Positions 17,027 to 26,721 of a stretch of DNA of 64,000 bases are shown one piece after another. The notes beneath the pieces are model-generated. The model was not told the DNA's origin, made no database searches, and worked only from the letters and a program-made list of their open reading frames with translations. Origin of the DNA: PALSA-894 sp963828625 (GTDB taxonomy: Bacteria > Pseudomonadota > Alphaproteobacteria > Rhizobiales > Xanthobacteraceae); the NCBI GenBank assembly GCA_963828625.1, contig CAWHEX010000005.1:1-64000 (forward strand), given 5' to 3'. Position 1 is the first letter of the stretch. Each line of letters opens with the position of its first letter. Both the position numbers and the translations under genes were made by a program.

Positions 17027-17905
17027 ATGCGACGGACCACTTTTGTTGCGACTCTTCTTGCGAGCGGACTGATCGCCCTGCCCGCGCTGGCGCAGAGCCA
17101 GTTGCCGCGCCCGGGGCAGATGCCTCCGCCGCCGAGCCAGCAGAAGGGCATGACCGCCCCGCCGCAGAAAGGTGCACCGCCGCCGGCGGCACAGAAAGGC
17201 GCGCCGCCGCAACAGCAGCAGGCACAGCAGGCCCCGGCCGCAGCACCGCCCGCGCCCTACGCGGCGCTGAAGGTGTCGCCGCCGAAACCCTCCACCGACG
17301 CCACGCTCGCGGCCTTCCGCAAGGATCTCGTCGCCATCGCGCAGAAGAAGGATCGCGCGGCGCTCTCCAAGATGGTGCTGCCGCAGGGCTTCTTCTGGAT
17401 GAAGGAAGCCGGCAACGCGGCCGGCAAGAAGACCGGCATCGACGCGCTGGCGACCGCGCTCGGCATTGCCGCGAAGGACGGCTCCGGCTGGGAGCGCCTT
17501 GGCGAATTCGCCTCCGACGAAACGGCCGCAGCCTATCCGGACCGCCCGAACACGGTGTGCTCGCCGGCCGGCCCCGAGTTCAACCCGCAGGAGCTCGAGA
17601 AGCTCGCCGAAGCGACCAAGACCGACATCGGCGACTGGGGCTTCACCGCGCAGGACGGCGTCGAAGTCCGCACCGCCGCGCAGCAGAATTCGCCCGTGAT
17701 CGAGAAGCTCGGCATGCATTTCGTCCGCGTCTTTGCCGACACCGCACCGAACGCCAGCCAGGAGTTCATGCGCATCGTCACCCCGAGCGGCAAGGTCGGG
17801 TTCGTGGCGGCCGAGGCGATCAATCCGCTCGGTTCGGACCAGCTCTGCTTCGGCAAGGACGCGACCGGGGCCTGGAAGATCGTCGGAATGGTCGGCGGCG
17901 AATAG
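17027..17905 (+). CDS. Secreted SH3-domain protein with Pro/Gln-rich linker
   Basis: 292 residues. A signal peptide (MRRTTFVATLLASGLIALPA, cleavage after ALA-Q near residue 22) is followed by a low-complexity segment to residue ~80 rich in PPP, QQ and KGAPP repeats. A globular middle then leads to a C-terminal bacterial SH3-like domain: 'VEVRTAAQQNSPVIEKLG', 'FVRVF', 'GKVGFVAAEAINPL'. Such domains bind cell wall or other periplasmic partners. The frame is whole. Similar proteins are annotated only as SH3 or hypothetical in rhizobial genomes. The linker probably extends through the periplasm. Confidence 0.8.
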   Translation: MRRTTFVATLLASGLIALPALAQSQLPRPGQMPPPPSQQKGMTAPPQKGAPPPAAQKGAPPQQQQAQQAPAAAPPAPYAALKVSPPKPSTDATLAAFRKDLVAIAQKKDRAALSKMVLPQGFFWMKEAGNAAGKKTGIDALATALGIAAKDGSGWERLGEFASDETAAAYPDRPNTVCSPAGPEFNPQELEKLAEATKTDIGDWGFTAQDGVEVRTAAQQNSPVIEKLGMHFVRVFADTAPNASQEFMRIVTPSGKVGFVAAEAINPLGSDQLCFGKDATGAWKIVGMVGGE

Positions 17906-18061
17906 CCTCCAACACCGCCGCCCGCCGCTTATTCCGGGCGCCGCACGCCATTTCGTGCGGCAATCCGCCTCGTTTCATCAAGCAGCCGTGACTTGAATGC
18001 CGGCACGCTCCCACCGAGCATGGCGCCGCGTCGTACACGCACGCATCAGGGGGGATTCTCG

Positions 18062-18955
18062 ATGAAGACCAGGTTTGTCACCGCCGCCACTGTGGCGGCC
18101 GCAATGCTTTTGCCTGCCGCTCCCGCGGTGGCGCAGCAGGCGCAGCGTCCGGCCTTCGCCACCACGAAAGTGGAAGGCACGGAAGGCGTCTATATCTTCC
18201 GCTACCAGAACCATCAGGCGATGTTCATCGTCACCCCGGCGGGCGTGATTGCGACCGATCCGATCAGCTATGGCCGCCCGCAGGCTGCGGCCACCTATGT
18301 GGACGAGATCAAGAAGATCACCAAAGCGCCGATCAAGTACCTGATCTACAGCCACCATCACTATGATCACGCAGCCGGCGGCAAGCCGTTCAAGGACGCC
18401 GGCGCCAGGATCGTCGCGCACAAGAACGCCACCGCGCGGCTCAAGGTGCTGAAGGACGCCGCCACGCCGGTGCCCGACGAGTCGGTCGGTGACAAGAAGG
18501 TCATCAAGCTCGGCGGAACCACACTGGAGCTGCACTTCACCGGCCGCAATCATTCCGACTCGTCGCTGGTGATGTTCCTGCCGAAGGAAAAGATCATCTT
18601 CGCGGTCGACTTCAATTCGCTCGGCGCGATGCCGTCGCGGCTCGCGGTCAACGACTCCTATCCGGGCGAGTGGGAAGCTTCGCTCAAGAAGACGCTCGCT
18701 CTGAAATGGGAGAAGATGATTCCCGGCCATCCCGGCCCGAATGACCGGCTCGGCACGCGCGCCGACATGGAGCAGCAGATTGCGCTTCTGACCGACCTCA
18801 ACGCCGAGGTGAAGAAGGCGTCAGACGAAGGCAAATGCTTCGATCCGGCCGTGAAGGACGTTCGGCTGCCGAAGTACGGCACGCTCGCCGGCTATGAGCA
18901 GAACATCGAGTGGGTGATCCACCGCTACTGCGGCTTCTGGGGACGCGGCATCTGA
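18062..18955 (+). CDS. Exported MBL-fold metallo-hydrolase
   Basis: 297 residues from ATG 18062 with a Sec signal (MKTRFVTAATVAAAMLLPAA, cut near AVA-Q). The zinc motif SHHHYDHAAGG fits HxHxDH, 'FTGRNHSDSS' gives the next His, 'AVDFNSLG' the bridging Asp, and 'IPGHPGPN' the last His. The protein is a periplasmic binuclear-zinc hydrolase related to the lactonase/quinoprotein-relay-linked group rather than to classical beta-lactamases. Its substrate is not evident. A strong terminator follows 20 bases after the stop and serves the convergent GST gene as well. Confidence 0.9.
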   Translation: MKTRFVTAATVAAAMLLPAAPAVAQQAQRPAFATTKVEGTEGVYIFRYQNHQAMFIVTPAGVIATDPISYGRPQAAATYVDEIKKITKAPIKYLIYSHHHYDHAAGGKPFKDAGARIVAHKNATARLKVLKDAATPVPDESVGDKKVIKLGGTTLELHFTGRNHSDSSLVMFLPKEKIIFAVDFNSLGAMPSRLAVNDSYPGEWEASLKKTLALKWEKMIPGHPGPNDRLGTRADMEQQIALLTDLNAEVKKASDEGKCFDPAVKDVRLPKYGTLAGYEQNIEWVIHRYCGFWGRGI

Positions 18956-18974
18956 CGCAACCCGGCTACGCGAC

Positions 18975-19009
18975 AAAGGGCCGCCGCGAGATCTCGCGGC
19001 GGCCCTTTT
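18975..19009. terminator. Bidirectional intrinsic terminator
   Basis: A perfect GC-rich stem (AAAGGGCCGCCGCGAG paired with CTCGCGGCGGCCCTTT, a two-base loop) ends in a T run on the + strand and an A run at the 5' side. It can therefore stop both the MBL gene (+) and the GST gene (-). Confidence 0.9.
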
Positions 19010-19046
19010 GCATCTCGAAGCCGACAGCGACGGATAGCGCGCCGCG

Positions 19047-19769
19047 CTAGCGCGCCGCAGCCGCCGCCTTGGCGATCGACTCTGCGTTTTGCCCGAATAG
19101 GATCGCGCGCTCCTCCGCGGTGCGAATGCCGCCCGGGTTCGGATTGATCTCCTTCGCCTTGGCGTAGGCGCGTTCTACCGCGGGCCGCGCCTTGATGGCC
19201 TCGAACCAGCGCTTGATGTTCGGAGTATCCTCGATCTTCTGTCCCTGCCGCTCATACGGCACGATCCAAGGATAGATCGCCATGTCGGCGATGGAATACT
19301 CGCCCGCGACGTAGTCGCGGCCTTCGAGGCGGCGATTGAGCACGCCGTAGAGGCGGTTCACCTCGTTGCGGTAGCGGTCCATCGCGTAGGGGATTTTCTC
19401 GACCGCGTAATTGTTGAAGTGATTGTTCTGCCCGGAATTCGGGCCGAGGTTCGCCATCTGCCAGTACAGCCACTCGCTGACCTCGGTGCGCTTGCGCAGA
19501 TCCTTCGGCCAGAACTTGCCGGTCTTGTCGGCGAGATACATCAGCATCGCACCCGACTCGAACACCGGCACCGGCGCGCCGCCGCCCGGCGGTTCATGAT
19601 CGATCATCGCCGGAATGCGGTTGTTCGGTGAGATTTTCAGGAAGTCCTTGGCGAATTGCTCACCCTTCCCGATGTTGATGGGAAATATCTTGTACGGCAG
19701 TCCGGTCTCTTCGAGAAAAATCGTGATCTTGTGGCCGTTCGGCGTGGTCCAGTAATACAGATCGATCAT
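19047..19769 (-). CDS. Glutathione S-transferase, Nu/YfcG-like
   Basis: 240 residues. The N-terminal thioredoxin-like domain starts MIDLYYWTTPNGHKITIFLE, the pattern of Nu-class GSTs (YfcG/YghU), with the TPNGHK active-site loop and 'NNRIPAMIDHEPPGG' containing the cis-Pro. The helical C-terminal domain carries 'EYSIADMAIYPWI'. Nu-class enzymes act as glutathione-dependent disulfide-bond reductases or peroxidases in the cytosol. The frame is complete, and the start is divergent from the L,D-transpeptidase, with about 60 bases between. Confidence 0.92.
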   Translation of the reverse strand: MIDLYYWTTPNGHKITIFLEETGLPYKIFPINIGKGEQFAKDFLKISPNNRIPAMIDHEPPGGGAPVPVFESGAMLMYLADKTGKFWPKDLRKRTEVSEWLYWQMANLGPNSGQNNHFNNYAVEKIPYAMDRYRNEVNRLYGVLNRRLEGRDYVAGEYSIADMAIYPWIVPYERQGQKIEDTPNIKRWFEAIKARPAVERAYAKAKEINPNPGGIRTAEERAILFGQNAESIAKAAAAAR

Positions 19770-19831
19770 GGAGGCATCCTCGGAATGAACACAGTGCGCA
19801 CCTATATAGGCCGTCGCACGGGGGTGCGCCT

Positions 19832-20467
19832 ATGGACCTGACGCCGAATTTACCGCCGCGGGCGTTGCGCCACGCGCATGCCGCGATCCTCGCGATTGCA
19901 TCGGTTCTGGGCGCATCGGGTGCGTTCGCGCAATTCGGCACGCCGGAGGAATGGCGCCGCACCGCGCCGACGATTCAGGATCGCGATCCGGGCGTCGCGG
20001 CGCCGGCCGAAGCCGACATGGACCCGGCCTATCGCCGCCAACCGGTGTTCTACCGCAGCACCGAGGCGCCCGGCACGATCATCATCGATACGTCGGACCG
20101 CTTCCTTTATCTGATCCAGCCGAACAATGTCGCGCTCCGCTACGGCATCGGCGTCGGCCGCGACGGCTTCCAGTGGCAGGGCCTGCTGCGCGTCTCGCGC
20201 AAGGCCGAATGGCCCGACTGGACGCCGCCGCCCGAGATGATCCAGCGCCAGCCTTATTTGCCGCGCTTCATGGCGGGCGGCCCGGGCAATCCGATGGGCG
20301 CGCGTGCGCTCTATCTCGGTAACACGATCTACCGCATCCACGGCACCAACGCGCCGGAGACGATCGGCCATGCGGTCTCGTCCGGCTGCTTTCGTCTCGT
20401 GAACGACGAGATCGAAGATCTTTTCACGCGGGTTCCGGTCGGCACCAAGGTGATCGTGCAGCAGTAG
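19832..20467 (+). CDS. L,D-transpeptidase (YkuD/ErfK family)
   Basis: 211 residues with an N-terminal signal (AILAIASVLGASGAFA, cut near residue 34). The YkuD domain covers roughly residues 78-210: 'TIIIDTSDRFLYLI' at its start, the catalytic block with 'YRIHGTNAPETIG' and SSGCFRLVNDEIEDLF, which holds the nucleophile Cys. These periplasmic enzymes make 3-3 cross-links in peptidoglycan or anchor lipoproteins. Rhizobiales carry many paralogues and rely heavily on 3-3 links, so the presence of one here is ordinary. Confidence 0.93.
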   Translation: MDLTPNLPPRALRHAHAAILAIASVLGASGAFAQFGTPEEWRRTAPTIQDRDPGVAAPAEADMDPAYRRQPVFYRSTEAPGTIIIDTSDRFLYLIQPNNVALRYGIGVGRDGFQWQGLLRVSRKAEWPDWTPPPEMIQRQPYLPRFMAGGPGNPMGARALYLGNTIYRIHGTNAPETIGHAVSSGCFRLVNDEIEDLFTRVPVGTKVIVQQ

Positions 20468-20514
20468 CGCTCCCCTGCTCCGCATCGCATAATCAATTCA
20501 TAAATCAGGCCGCA

Positions 20515-20745
20515 ATGGCTCGTGCCCTCTCTTGCGCGCGGTGCGGCGCCGCGTTCGAATGCGGCGTCGGCACCGGGCATTGCTGGTGCGAAGAGGAAGA
20601 CTTTCGATTGCCGATGCCGCCGGCGGGTTCGACAGAGGATTGCCTCTGCCCGACGTGCCTGCGCGCGGCCGCGCAACAGACGTCCGCCGCAAGCACGCGC
20701 GCGCCGTCCGCAAAGGAACTCCGTAATGGCGCAGGCGACCCGTAG
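20515..20745 (+). CDS. Cysteine-rich CWC family protein
   Basis: 76 residues. The cysteine pattern SCARCGAAFECG, 'GHCWCEEEDF' and 'CLCPTCL' is the Cys_rich_CWC zinc-binding domain, named after its CWC motif. Proteins of this type are small, cytosolic and uncharacterised. The ATG at 20515 is 47 bases after the L,D-transpeptidase. The gene's 3' end overlaps the first 20 bases of the monooxygenase gene, so the two are probably in one transcript. Confidence 0.85.
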   Translation: MARALSCARCGAAFECGVGTGHCWCEEEDFRLPMPPAGSTEDCLCPTCLRAAAQQTSAASTRAPSAKELRNGAGDP

Positions 20746-22239
20746 CGGCACTCCCACGATCGCGATCATCGGCACCGGCTTCGGTGGCTTGTGCATGGCC
20801 ATTCAACTGGAGAACGCCGGCATCACGTCGTTTGTCCTCCTGGAAAAGGGCGACCGCGTCGGCGGCACATGGCGCGACAACACGTATCCGGGCGCCGCCT
20901 GCGACGTGCAGTCCCTTCTCTATTCCTTCTCGTTCGCACCCAAAAGCGACTGGACGCGCAAATACGCTCCCCAGAAGGAGATCCATTCCTATCTGGAAGG
21001 ATGCGCGGATACCTACGGCCTGCGGTCGCGCATACAGTTCAACAAGGAAGTGGTCTCGGCCGACTTCGACGAGGCGCAGGGGCTGTGGACCATCGCGACC
21101 GCAGACGGCGCCAGCCTGCAGGCGCATGTGATGATCACCGCGTGCGGCCAGCTCAACCGGCCGGCGATTCCGCGGATCAAGGGGATCGAGACGTTCGCCG
21201 GAAAGACGTTCCACTCGGCGCGCTGGGACCACGGCTACGACTTCACCGGCAAGACCGTCGCGGCGATCGGCACGGGCGCGAGCTCGATCCAGTTCGTTCC
21301 GCAGATTATGCCGAAGGTGAAGAAGCTGACGCTGTTTCAGCGCTCGGCCGCATGGATCATCGCGAAGCCGGATCGCCCGTACACGGCGCTTGAGAACTGG
21401 CTGTTCAAGAACATCCCGGTCTCCGCGCGGCTGTCGCGCTTCTACTACTATCTGAAGAACGAGAGCCGGGCGCTCGCGTTCACGCGCCTGTGGTGGATCA
21501 CGCGCTGGGTCGAGCTGGAGACAAAGTGGCTGGCGTGGAGAGCCATCAGGACCCGGTCAAGCGGCGCAAGCTCATTCCGGACTATCGCGCCGGCTGCAAG
21601 CGTATCCTCATTTCGAACGACTGGTTCCCGGCGCTCAATCACGATCATGCTGAGGTCGTCACCGAAGAGCTCGACCGTATCGAACCCGATGCGATCGTCA
21701 CGCGCGACGGCAAGCGTCATCCGGTTGACGCGATCGTCTACGGCACCGGCTTCCATGCGACGGATTTTCTCGCGCCGATGAAGATCAAAGGCCTGAACGG
21801 GCAGGACCTGCATGCGACGTGGCACGACGGCGCAGAGGCCTACAACGGAATCTGCGTCACGGGCTTCCCGAACCTGTTCATGATGTACGGCCCGAACACC
21901 AACCTGTCGCACAGTTCGCTCGTCTACATGCTGGAGGCGCAGGCGAACTACATCGTGCAGGCGATTCAGACGATGATCGGCCAAGGTCTGCGCTTCGTGA
22001 ATGTGAAAGCCGACCGGCAGGCCGAATACGACGTGAAAGTCCAGAAACGACTCGATCGCTCGATCTGGAATTCCGGCTGCAACTCCTGGTACAAGACGGC
22101 CACCGGCAAGAACACAAGCGTCTGGCCCGGCTATACGTTCAGCTATCGCCTGATGACGAACCTGTTCGACCCTCAGGACTATGAGCTTCAGCCCGCGTCC
22201 ACGAGCACCGAGGCGTCGTCAGTGCGAGCGAAGGGCTAG
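20726..22239 (+). CDS. Flavin-containing (Baeyer-Villiger-type) monooxygenase, one frameshift
   Basis: From ATG 20726 the protein begins MAQATRSGTPTIAIIGTGFG, with the FAD motif GTGFGG. Then come 'GGTWRDNTYPGAACDV', the Baeyer-Villiger fingerprint FAGKTFHSARWD and the NADPH motif GTGASS. A one-base shift lies between about 21535 and 21560; the next frame continues DPVKRRKLIPDYRAGCKRIL and 'YGTGFHATDF', reaching the stop at 22239. Total about 504 residues, normal for the family. The product oxidises ketones or other soft nucleophiles with NADPH and O2. Its stop shares the CTAG tetranucleotide with the stop of the convergent GGDEF-EAL gene. Confidence 0.92.
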
Positions 22240-25200
22240 GCCGCCGCGACGGCGGCTTCGGGCCGGAAGCGCGCGATCAGGCCGGGCACCTCGCTCGCGG
22301 GGCGCGGCGGGCTCACCAGGTATCCCTGCATCTCGGTGCACCCGGCGCGGCGCACGATCTCAAGCTGCTCCTCGGTCTCGATGCCTTCCGCCGTGGTGCG
22401 GATGCCGAGGCTCGCGCCGAGGCCCGCGATCGCCTTGATGATCGCCGCACTGCCGCGGTTGCGCTCGATGTCCTTGATGAACGAGCGATCGATCTTGATC
22501 TTGTCGAACGGGAACGAGCGCAGGTAGCTGAGCGACGAATAGCCGGTGCCGAAATCGTCCATCGCGACGCGCACGCCGAGCGCGCGCAGGCGATGCAGCA
22601 TCGTGACCGTCATCTCGTCATCCTGCAGCAGCACCGCCTCGGTGATCTCCAGCTCCAGCCGGTTCGGCGCAAGGCGCGAAGCCGCGAGCGCTTGAGTCAC
22701 GGTGGTGACCAGCCCGCGATTGCGGAACTGCACCGGCGAGAGATTCACCGCGACCATGATCGGCTCGGGCCAGCGCGCCGCCTCGTTGCAGGCCTCGCGC
22801 AGCACCCATTCGCCGAGCGGGACGATCAGGCCCATTTCCTCGGCAAGCGGAATGAACTCGGACGGCGGCACCGAACCGCGCTCCGCATGGGTCCAGCGCA
22901 GCAGCGCCTCCATGGAGACCAGTTCGTTGGTCGCGAGATTGATCTGCGGCTGATAGTGCAGCGAGAACTCGCCGGCCGTGAGCGCGCGGCGCAAGTCGAC
23001 TTCGAGCGCGCGGCGCGCCTGGATACGCGCGTCCATGTCCGGCTCGAAGAAGCGGAAGGTGCCGCGTCCTTCGGCCTTGGCGCGATAGAGCGCAAGGTCG
23101 GCGCACTTCATCAGATGGTCGGCGGTGGTGCCGTCGTCCGGCGCGAGCGCGATGCCGACGCTGACGCCGGAGTTGATCTCCTGCCCGTCGATGTCGATCG
23201 GCTCGGAGATGATTTCGACCAGTTGCCGCGCGAGCGCACCCGCCGCTGCGGCGCCTGAATTGCACTGGAGGATCGCGAACTCGTCGCCGCCGAGGCGCGC
23301 GATGGTGTCGTCCGCGCCGACGGCGTTGCGGATGCGCTCCGCGATCGTGCCGAGCAGCTTGTCCCCGATTGGGTGGCCGAGCGTGTCGTTGACGCCCTTG
23401 AAGTTGTCGAGGTCGAGATAGAGCACCGCGATCGATTCACCGAAGCCCTCGACGCGGGAAAGGCCTTCGGCCATGCGCTCGCGGAACAGCAACCGGTTCG
23501 GCAGATTGGTCAGCGCGTCGTGCCGCGCCATGTGCGCGATGCTCTGCTCGGCGCGATGGCGCTCGGTGATGTCCTCGTAGATCGCCACCCAGCCGCCCTG
23601 CGCCATCGGCTGGTGCGTGGCCTTGAGGATGCGGCCGTCCGCCAGGTTGCGGTGCGCGACCAGATCGCCTTCGCGCAGCGCATTCACATAGCTGGCGTAG
23701 TATTCGTCGAGCGTGATGTCGCGGTGGCGGTGATTGCCCGCCGCGAAACTCATCGCAAACGACTCGTAGATGGTTATGCCCGGCTGAACCTGCGCCGGGT
23801 CCAGATTGAACATCTCGGCATAGCGGTTGTTGGTCACGATCAGCCGCATGTTTTCGTCGAACATGCACAGCCCATGCGCCATGTTGTTGAGCGCGATATC
23901 GAAGCGGCGGTGCTGCTCCTTGAGCGCATCCGCGGCGCGCTCGCGCTCCGTGATATCCTCGAAGGTGCCGACCCAGCCGCCGTTTTCCATCGGCTCGTGG
24001 CGCACCGCCAGCAGCTTGCCGCTGGTCAGTCGGCGGAACACCACCGGCTCGCGGTCGACCTCGACACGCTTGATGAAGTCGGCGAAGAACTTCTCCGCGC
24101 TGACCTTGGTGGTGTGCATGCCGCGGTCGATGCTCTGGCGCATCAACTCGACCAGAGGCGTGCCGGGCAGCGCATCGTCCGGCCCGAGCCCGTAAAGCTC
24201 CAGATAACGCCGGTTGCGCACGACCACGCGCCAGTCCTTGTCGAACACGCAAAGGCCATGGGCCATGTTCTCCAGCGCGGCGTCGAACAGGACGTTCTGC
24301 TCGCGCAGGACCCTCTCGTAGCGCAGCCGCTCCGTGACGTCCTCGTGCGACGAAACCCAGCCGCCGTCGGCGGTCGCGCGCGTGATGGCTTCGATCACGC
24401 GTCCGTCCGTGAGGCGCACGCGTATGCTGGAGAGCGCGCCGTCGGCGGACCCGCGCTTTCGCTTCTCGTTGAACCCGTCGGCCGTCATGCCGGGCTCGTC
24501 GACATTCGTCATCCAGTGCGTGAGCAGCTCGCGCTGGCTTACGCCGGGTTTCACGATCGCGGGGTCGAGCCCGTAGATCTTCAGATATTGCGCGTTGCAC
24601 ACGATCAGCCGCTCGTCAGGGCCGAACATGCACAGGCCGTGCGACATGTGGTTCACCGCCTGGTCGAAGCGCTCGAATTGCAGACGCAGCGCGCGCTCCA
24701 TGCGGTAACGCTCGGTGACGTCCTCGCACAGCGTGACCCAGCCGCCATCCGCCATCGGGTGATAGTGCAGGATGTAGTCGCGTCCATTGCGCAGGGTCTG
24801 GCGCTGCTGGAACGGCTTGCCTGCCGCCATCTTCTCCAGCCGCCGCTGCCAGATACGCTCGGGCGTGGCGTCCGGGAAGTAACCGCGCGCCGCCACGATG
24901 TCGATCACGTCACGCATCGATACGCCGACGCGGATGACGTCGTCAGACACGCCGTACATGTCGAGGAAACGCGCGTTGAACAGCACGATGCGGTGGTCGG
25001 CATCGACCGCGCACAGGCCGTGCGACATCTGCGTGATGGCTTGATCGTAGCGCTCGAACTGCACGCGCATTTCGTATTCGCGGCGTTGGCGATCGGTGAC
25101 GTCCTCGACCAGCGTGACCCAGCCGCCGCTCGGCAGCGGGCGATAGTCCATCGCGAAGGTGCGGCCGCGCGACATCTGGCGCAGCAGCCGGAACGGCTTG

Positions 25201-25499
25201 CCTTGCGCCATCATCTCCTGACGGCGCCGCTTGATGCCGTCGAACTGCGCGACCGGATAGTTTCCGCGCTCGCCGGAAAGCCTGATCAGCTCCGCCATCG
25301 GCATGCCGATGCGCGCCAGCCCGGGCGGCAGTTCGAACAATTCGAGAAAGCGTTGATTGAACAGGACCAAGTGCTGTTGTGCGTCGACCATGCACAGCCC
25401 GTGCGACATGCTCGCGAGCGCCGCTTCATGCAGCGCGAGCAAATCCTTCAGCTGACCCGCGTCCATCGAGCCAGCCTGAACGGTGTCGCAAGCCGTCAT
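22236..25499 (-). CDS. Diguanylate cyclase/phosphodiesterase with five PAS domains
   Basis: 1087 residues, no membrane span. Five consecutive PAS_7-type domains (each about 120 residues, from roughly 22 to 640) repeat the pattern MSHGLC/MAHGLC..LFN.RFLE..G and 'GGWV...EDVTER'. A GGDEF domain (about 650-810) has RLGGDEF but no RxxD inhibition site: the matching position reads GADD. The EAL domain (about 820-1075) has 'MEALLRW', 'ITEAVLLQD', 'DDFGTGYSSLSYL' and 'KIKIDRSF', so both activities may be intact. It would turn over cyclic di-GMP in the cytosol in response to small ligands or redox sensed by PAS. The ATG at 25499 is the first in the frame. Confidence 0.95.
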   Translation of the reverse strand: MTACDTVQAGSMDAGQLKDLLALHEAALASMSHGLCMVDAQQHLVLFNQRFLELFELPPGLARIGMPMAELIRLSGERGNYPVAQFDGIKRRRQEMMAQGKPFRLLRQMSRGRTFAMDYRPLPSGGWVTLVEDVTDRQRREYEMRVQFERYDQAITQMSHGLCAVDADHRIVLFNARFLDMYGVSDDVIRVGVSMRDVIDIVAARGYFPDATPERIWQRRLEKMAAGKPFQQRQTLRNGRDYILHYHPMADGGWVTLCEDVTERYRMERALRLQFERFDQAVNHMSHGLCMFGPDERLIVCNAQYLKIYGLDPAIVKPGVSQRELLTHWMTNVDEPGMTADGFNEKRKRGSADGALSSIRVRLTDGRVIEAITRATADGGWVSSHEDVTERLRYERVLREQNVLFDAALENMAHGLCVFDKDWRVVVRNRRYLELYGLGPDDALPGTPLVELMRQSIDRGMHTTKVSAEKFFADFIKRVEVDREPVVFRRLTSGKLLAVRHEPMENGGWVGTFEDITERERAADALKEQHRRFDIALNNMAHGLCMFDENMRLIVTNNRYAEMFNLDPAQVQPGITIYESFAMSFAAGNHRHRDITLDEYYASYVNALREGDLVAHRNLADGRILKATHQPMAQGGWVAIYEDITERHRAEQSIAHMARHDALTNLPNRLLFRERMAEGLSRVEGFGESIAVLYLDLDNFKGVNDTLGHPIGDKLLGTIAERIRNAVGADDTIARLGGDEFAILQCNSGAAAAGALARQLVEIISEPIDIDGQEINSGVSVGIALAPDDGTTADHLMKCADLALYRAKAEGRGTFRFFEPDMDARIQARRALEVDLRRALTAGEFSLHYQPQINLATNELVSMEALLRWTHAERGSVPPSEFIPLAEEMGLIVPLGEWVLREACNEAARWPEPIMVAVNLSPVQFRNRGLVTTVTQALAASRLAPNRLELEITEAVLLQDDEMTVTMLHRLRALGVRVAMDDFGTGYSSLSYLRSFPFDKIKIDRSFIKDIERNRGSAAIIKAIAGLGASLGIRTTAEGIETEEQLEIVRRAGCTEMQGYLVSPPRPASEVPGLIARFRPEAAVAAA

Positions 25500-25665
25500 C
25501 GCGCTTCGCCCCGCCCTTCCCCCCGGTTGTGCTGGCGAAGAATACGTAGAAAGGCTCGAATTCCGAGTTAATCGGTTTGGTTTAAATTGTATGAGATTGT
25601 GTCTTCAGAGTTCCGTTCATGCCGCTGGGTCAGCTTGTGAGTGGCGAGCGCGCAGCACGGAAATT

Positions 25666-25986
25666 TTAGCTTTTCTGCAGCGCCTCGGGGCGTTTGATCT
25701 CGATCTCGACGAACGCCATCGGCTGCTCAGAGGCGTTCAGCACGTCATGCTCGATCCCCGCCGGGCGCTGATAGGACTGTCCGGCCGCGAGCCGCGCCTC
25801 GCTCACCGCACCGTCCGCCGCCTCGATCTTCATCACGGCGTCGGTGAGCATGATGACGAAATACGGCCAGCCGTGCGTGTGCCACCCGGTGGCGGCGCCG
25901 GGCGCAAAATCCCAGCGCGTGATGCGCACCGTGGCGTCGTCCTGCTGCACGGTGGGCACGGCCGGCTGATCGCATTTGAAGGGCAT
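25666..25986 (-). CDS. Cupin-domain protein
   Basis: 106 residues, starting at ATG 25986, which overlaps the RraA stop by one base (ATGA). It is a single cupin barrel with the metal-type motif GWHTHGWPYFVIML (HxH) and a second motif 'YQRPAGIEHDVLNA' supplying the later His. Such proteins bind a divalent metal and act as small dioxygenases, isomerases or sensors. Translation is coupled to the RraA-like gene, so the two probably act on related metabolites. Substrate unknown. Confidence 0.85.
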   Translation of the reverse strand: MPFKCDQPAVPTVQQDDATVRITRWDFAPGAATGWHTHGWPYFVIMLTDAVMKIEAADGAVSEARLAAGQSYQRPAGIEHDVLNASEQPMAFVEIEIKRPEALQKS

Positions 25987-26642
25987 CAGAGGATCCCGTA
26001 TTTCGCGAACACATCGCCGAGCTTCTCGCCGGCGCGCAGATCGTCGAGCGTGCGCTTCTCGCCCTTGATCTTCTCGAACGCGAACGTGAGCACCTTCTCC
26101 TCGATCGCGCGCGGAATCACCACCACACCGTCGGCGTCGCCGAAGATCAGATCGCCGCTCGCGACCTTCACGCCGGCGCAGCGCACCGGCACGTCGAGCG
26201 CCATCACGCGGCCGCGTCCCTTGGAGTCGAGCGGCGCGATGCCGCCATGAAACACCGGAAAGTTCATCGCGCGGATCGCCTTGACGTCGCGCGTCGCGCC
26301 GTCCATCAGCGCGCCGGCCGCGCCGCGCACCTGCGCGGCGGTCGAGAGCAGTTCGCCCCACGGCGCGACGCGCTGCGGATTCGAGCACGCGAACACCGGG
26401 ATCTCGTCCATCGCGAGGCTGTCGATCAGCGCGATCTCCAGCTCGTACGGATTGGTGCCTGGCTCATGATGGTCGACCTCCATGAATTGCGCGGTGCGCG
26501 CGCGGCCGACCATCACGCTCGCCTCGTCGAGCGGGCGGATGCGCGACGGCAGCGCTTGATCCATCGCGCCGGCGGAGTCGAGACAGTCGGAGAGCACGGA
26601 GGCGAAAAGCCGCGTGCGAATGTCGGCGAGAGCGAATGGCAT
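25986..26642 (-). CDS. RraA-like protein (HMG/CHA aldolase fold)
   Basis: 218 residues from ATG 26642. The family fold is shown by 'LSDCLDSAGAMDQALPSRIR' near the N-terminus, 'ALMDGATRDVKAI', 'FPVFHGGIAPLDSKGRG', and the metal/phosphate site 'SGDLIFGDADGVVVIP'. Members include the RNase E regulator RraA and class II pyruvate aldolases such as HMG aldolase. In Rhizobiales copies outside the main genome context, and beside a cupin and a Bug receptor, an aldolase or decarboxylase role in aromatic or dicarboxylate breakdown is the better guess. It is divergent from the Bug receptor gene with 79 bases between. Confidence 0.85.
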   Translation of the reverse strand: MPFALADIRTRLFASVLSDCLDSAGAMDQALPSRIRPLDEASVMVGRARTAQFMEVDHHEPGTNPYELEIALIDSLAMDEIPVFACSNPQRVAPWGELLSTAAQVRGAAGALMDGATRDVKAIRAMNFPVFHGGIAPLDSKGRGRVMALDVPVRCAGVKVASGDLIFGDADGVVVIPRAIEEKVLTFAFEKIKGEKRTLDDLRAGEKLGDVFAKYGIL

Positions 26643-26721
26643 TGCGTTTCCCGGGCTGGCTATTCGGCCAGCTTGCGATAATTTGGCACGCATCGTCAAA
26701 GCACACGCATCAAGGATCAAC

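Noticed and set aside
23373..25571. A 732-codon open frame on the plus strand.
   Set aside because: Antisense of the five-PAS GGDEF-EAL gene; no domain, and the repeats only mirror the PAS copies.
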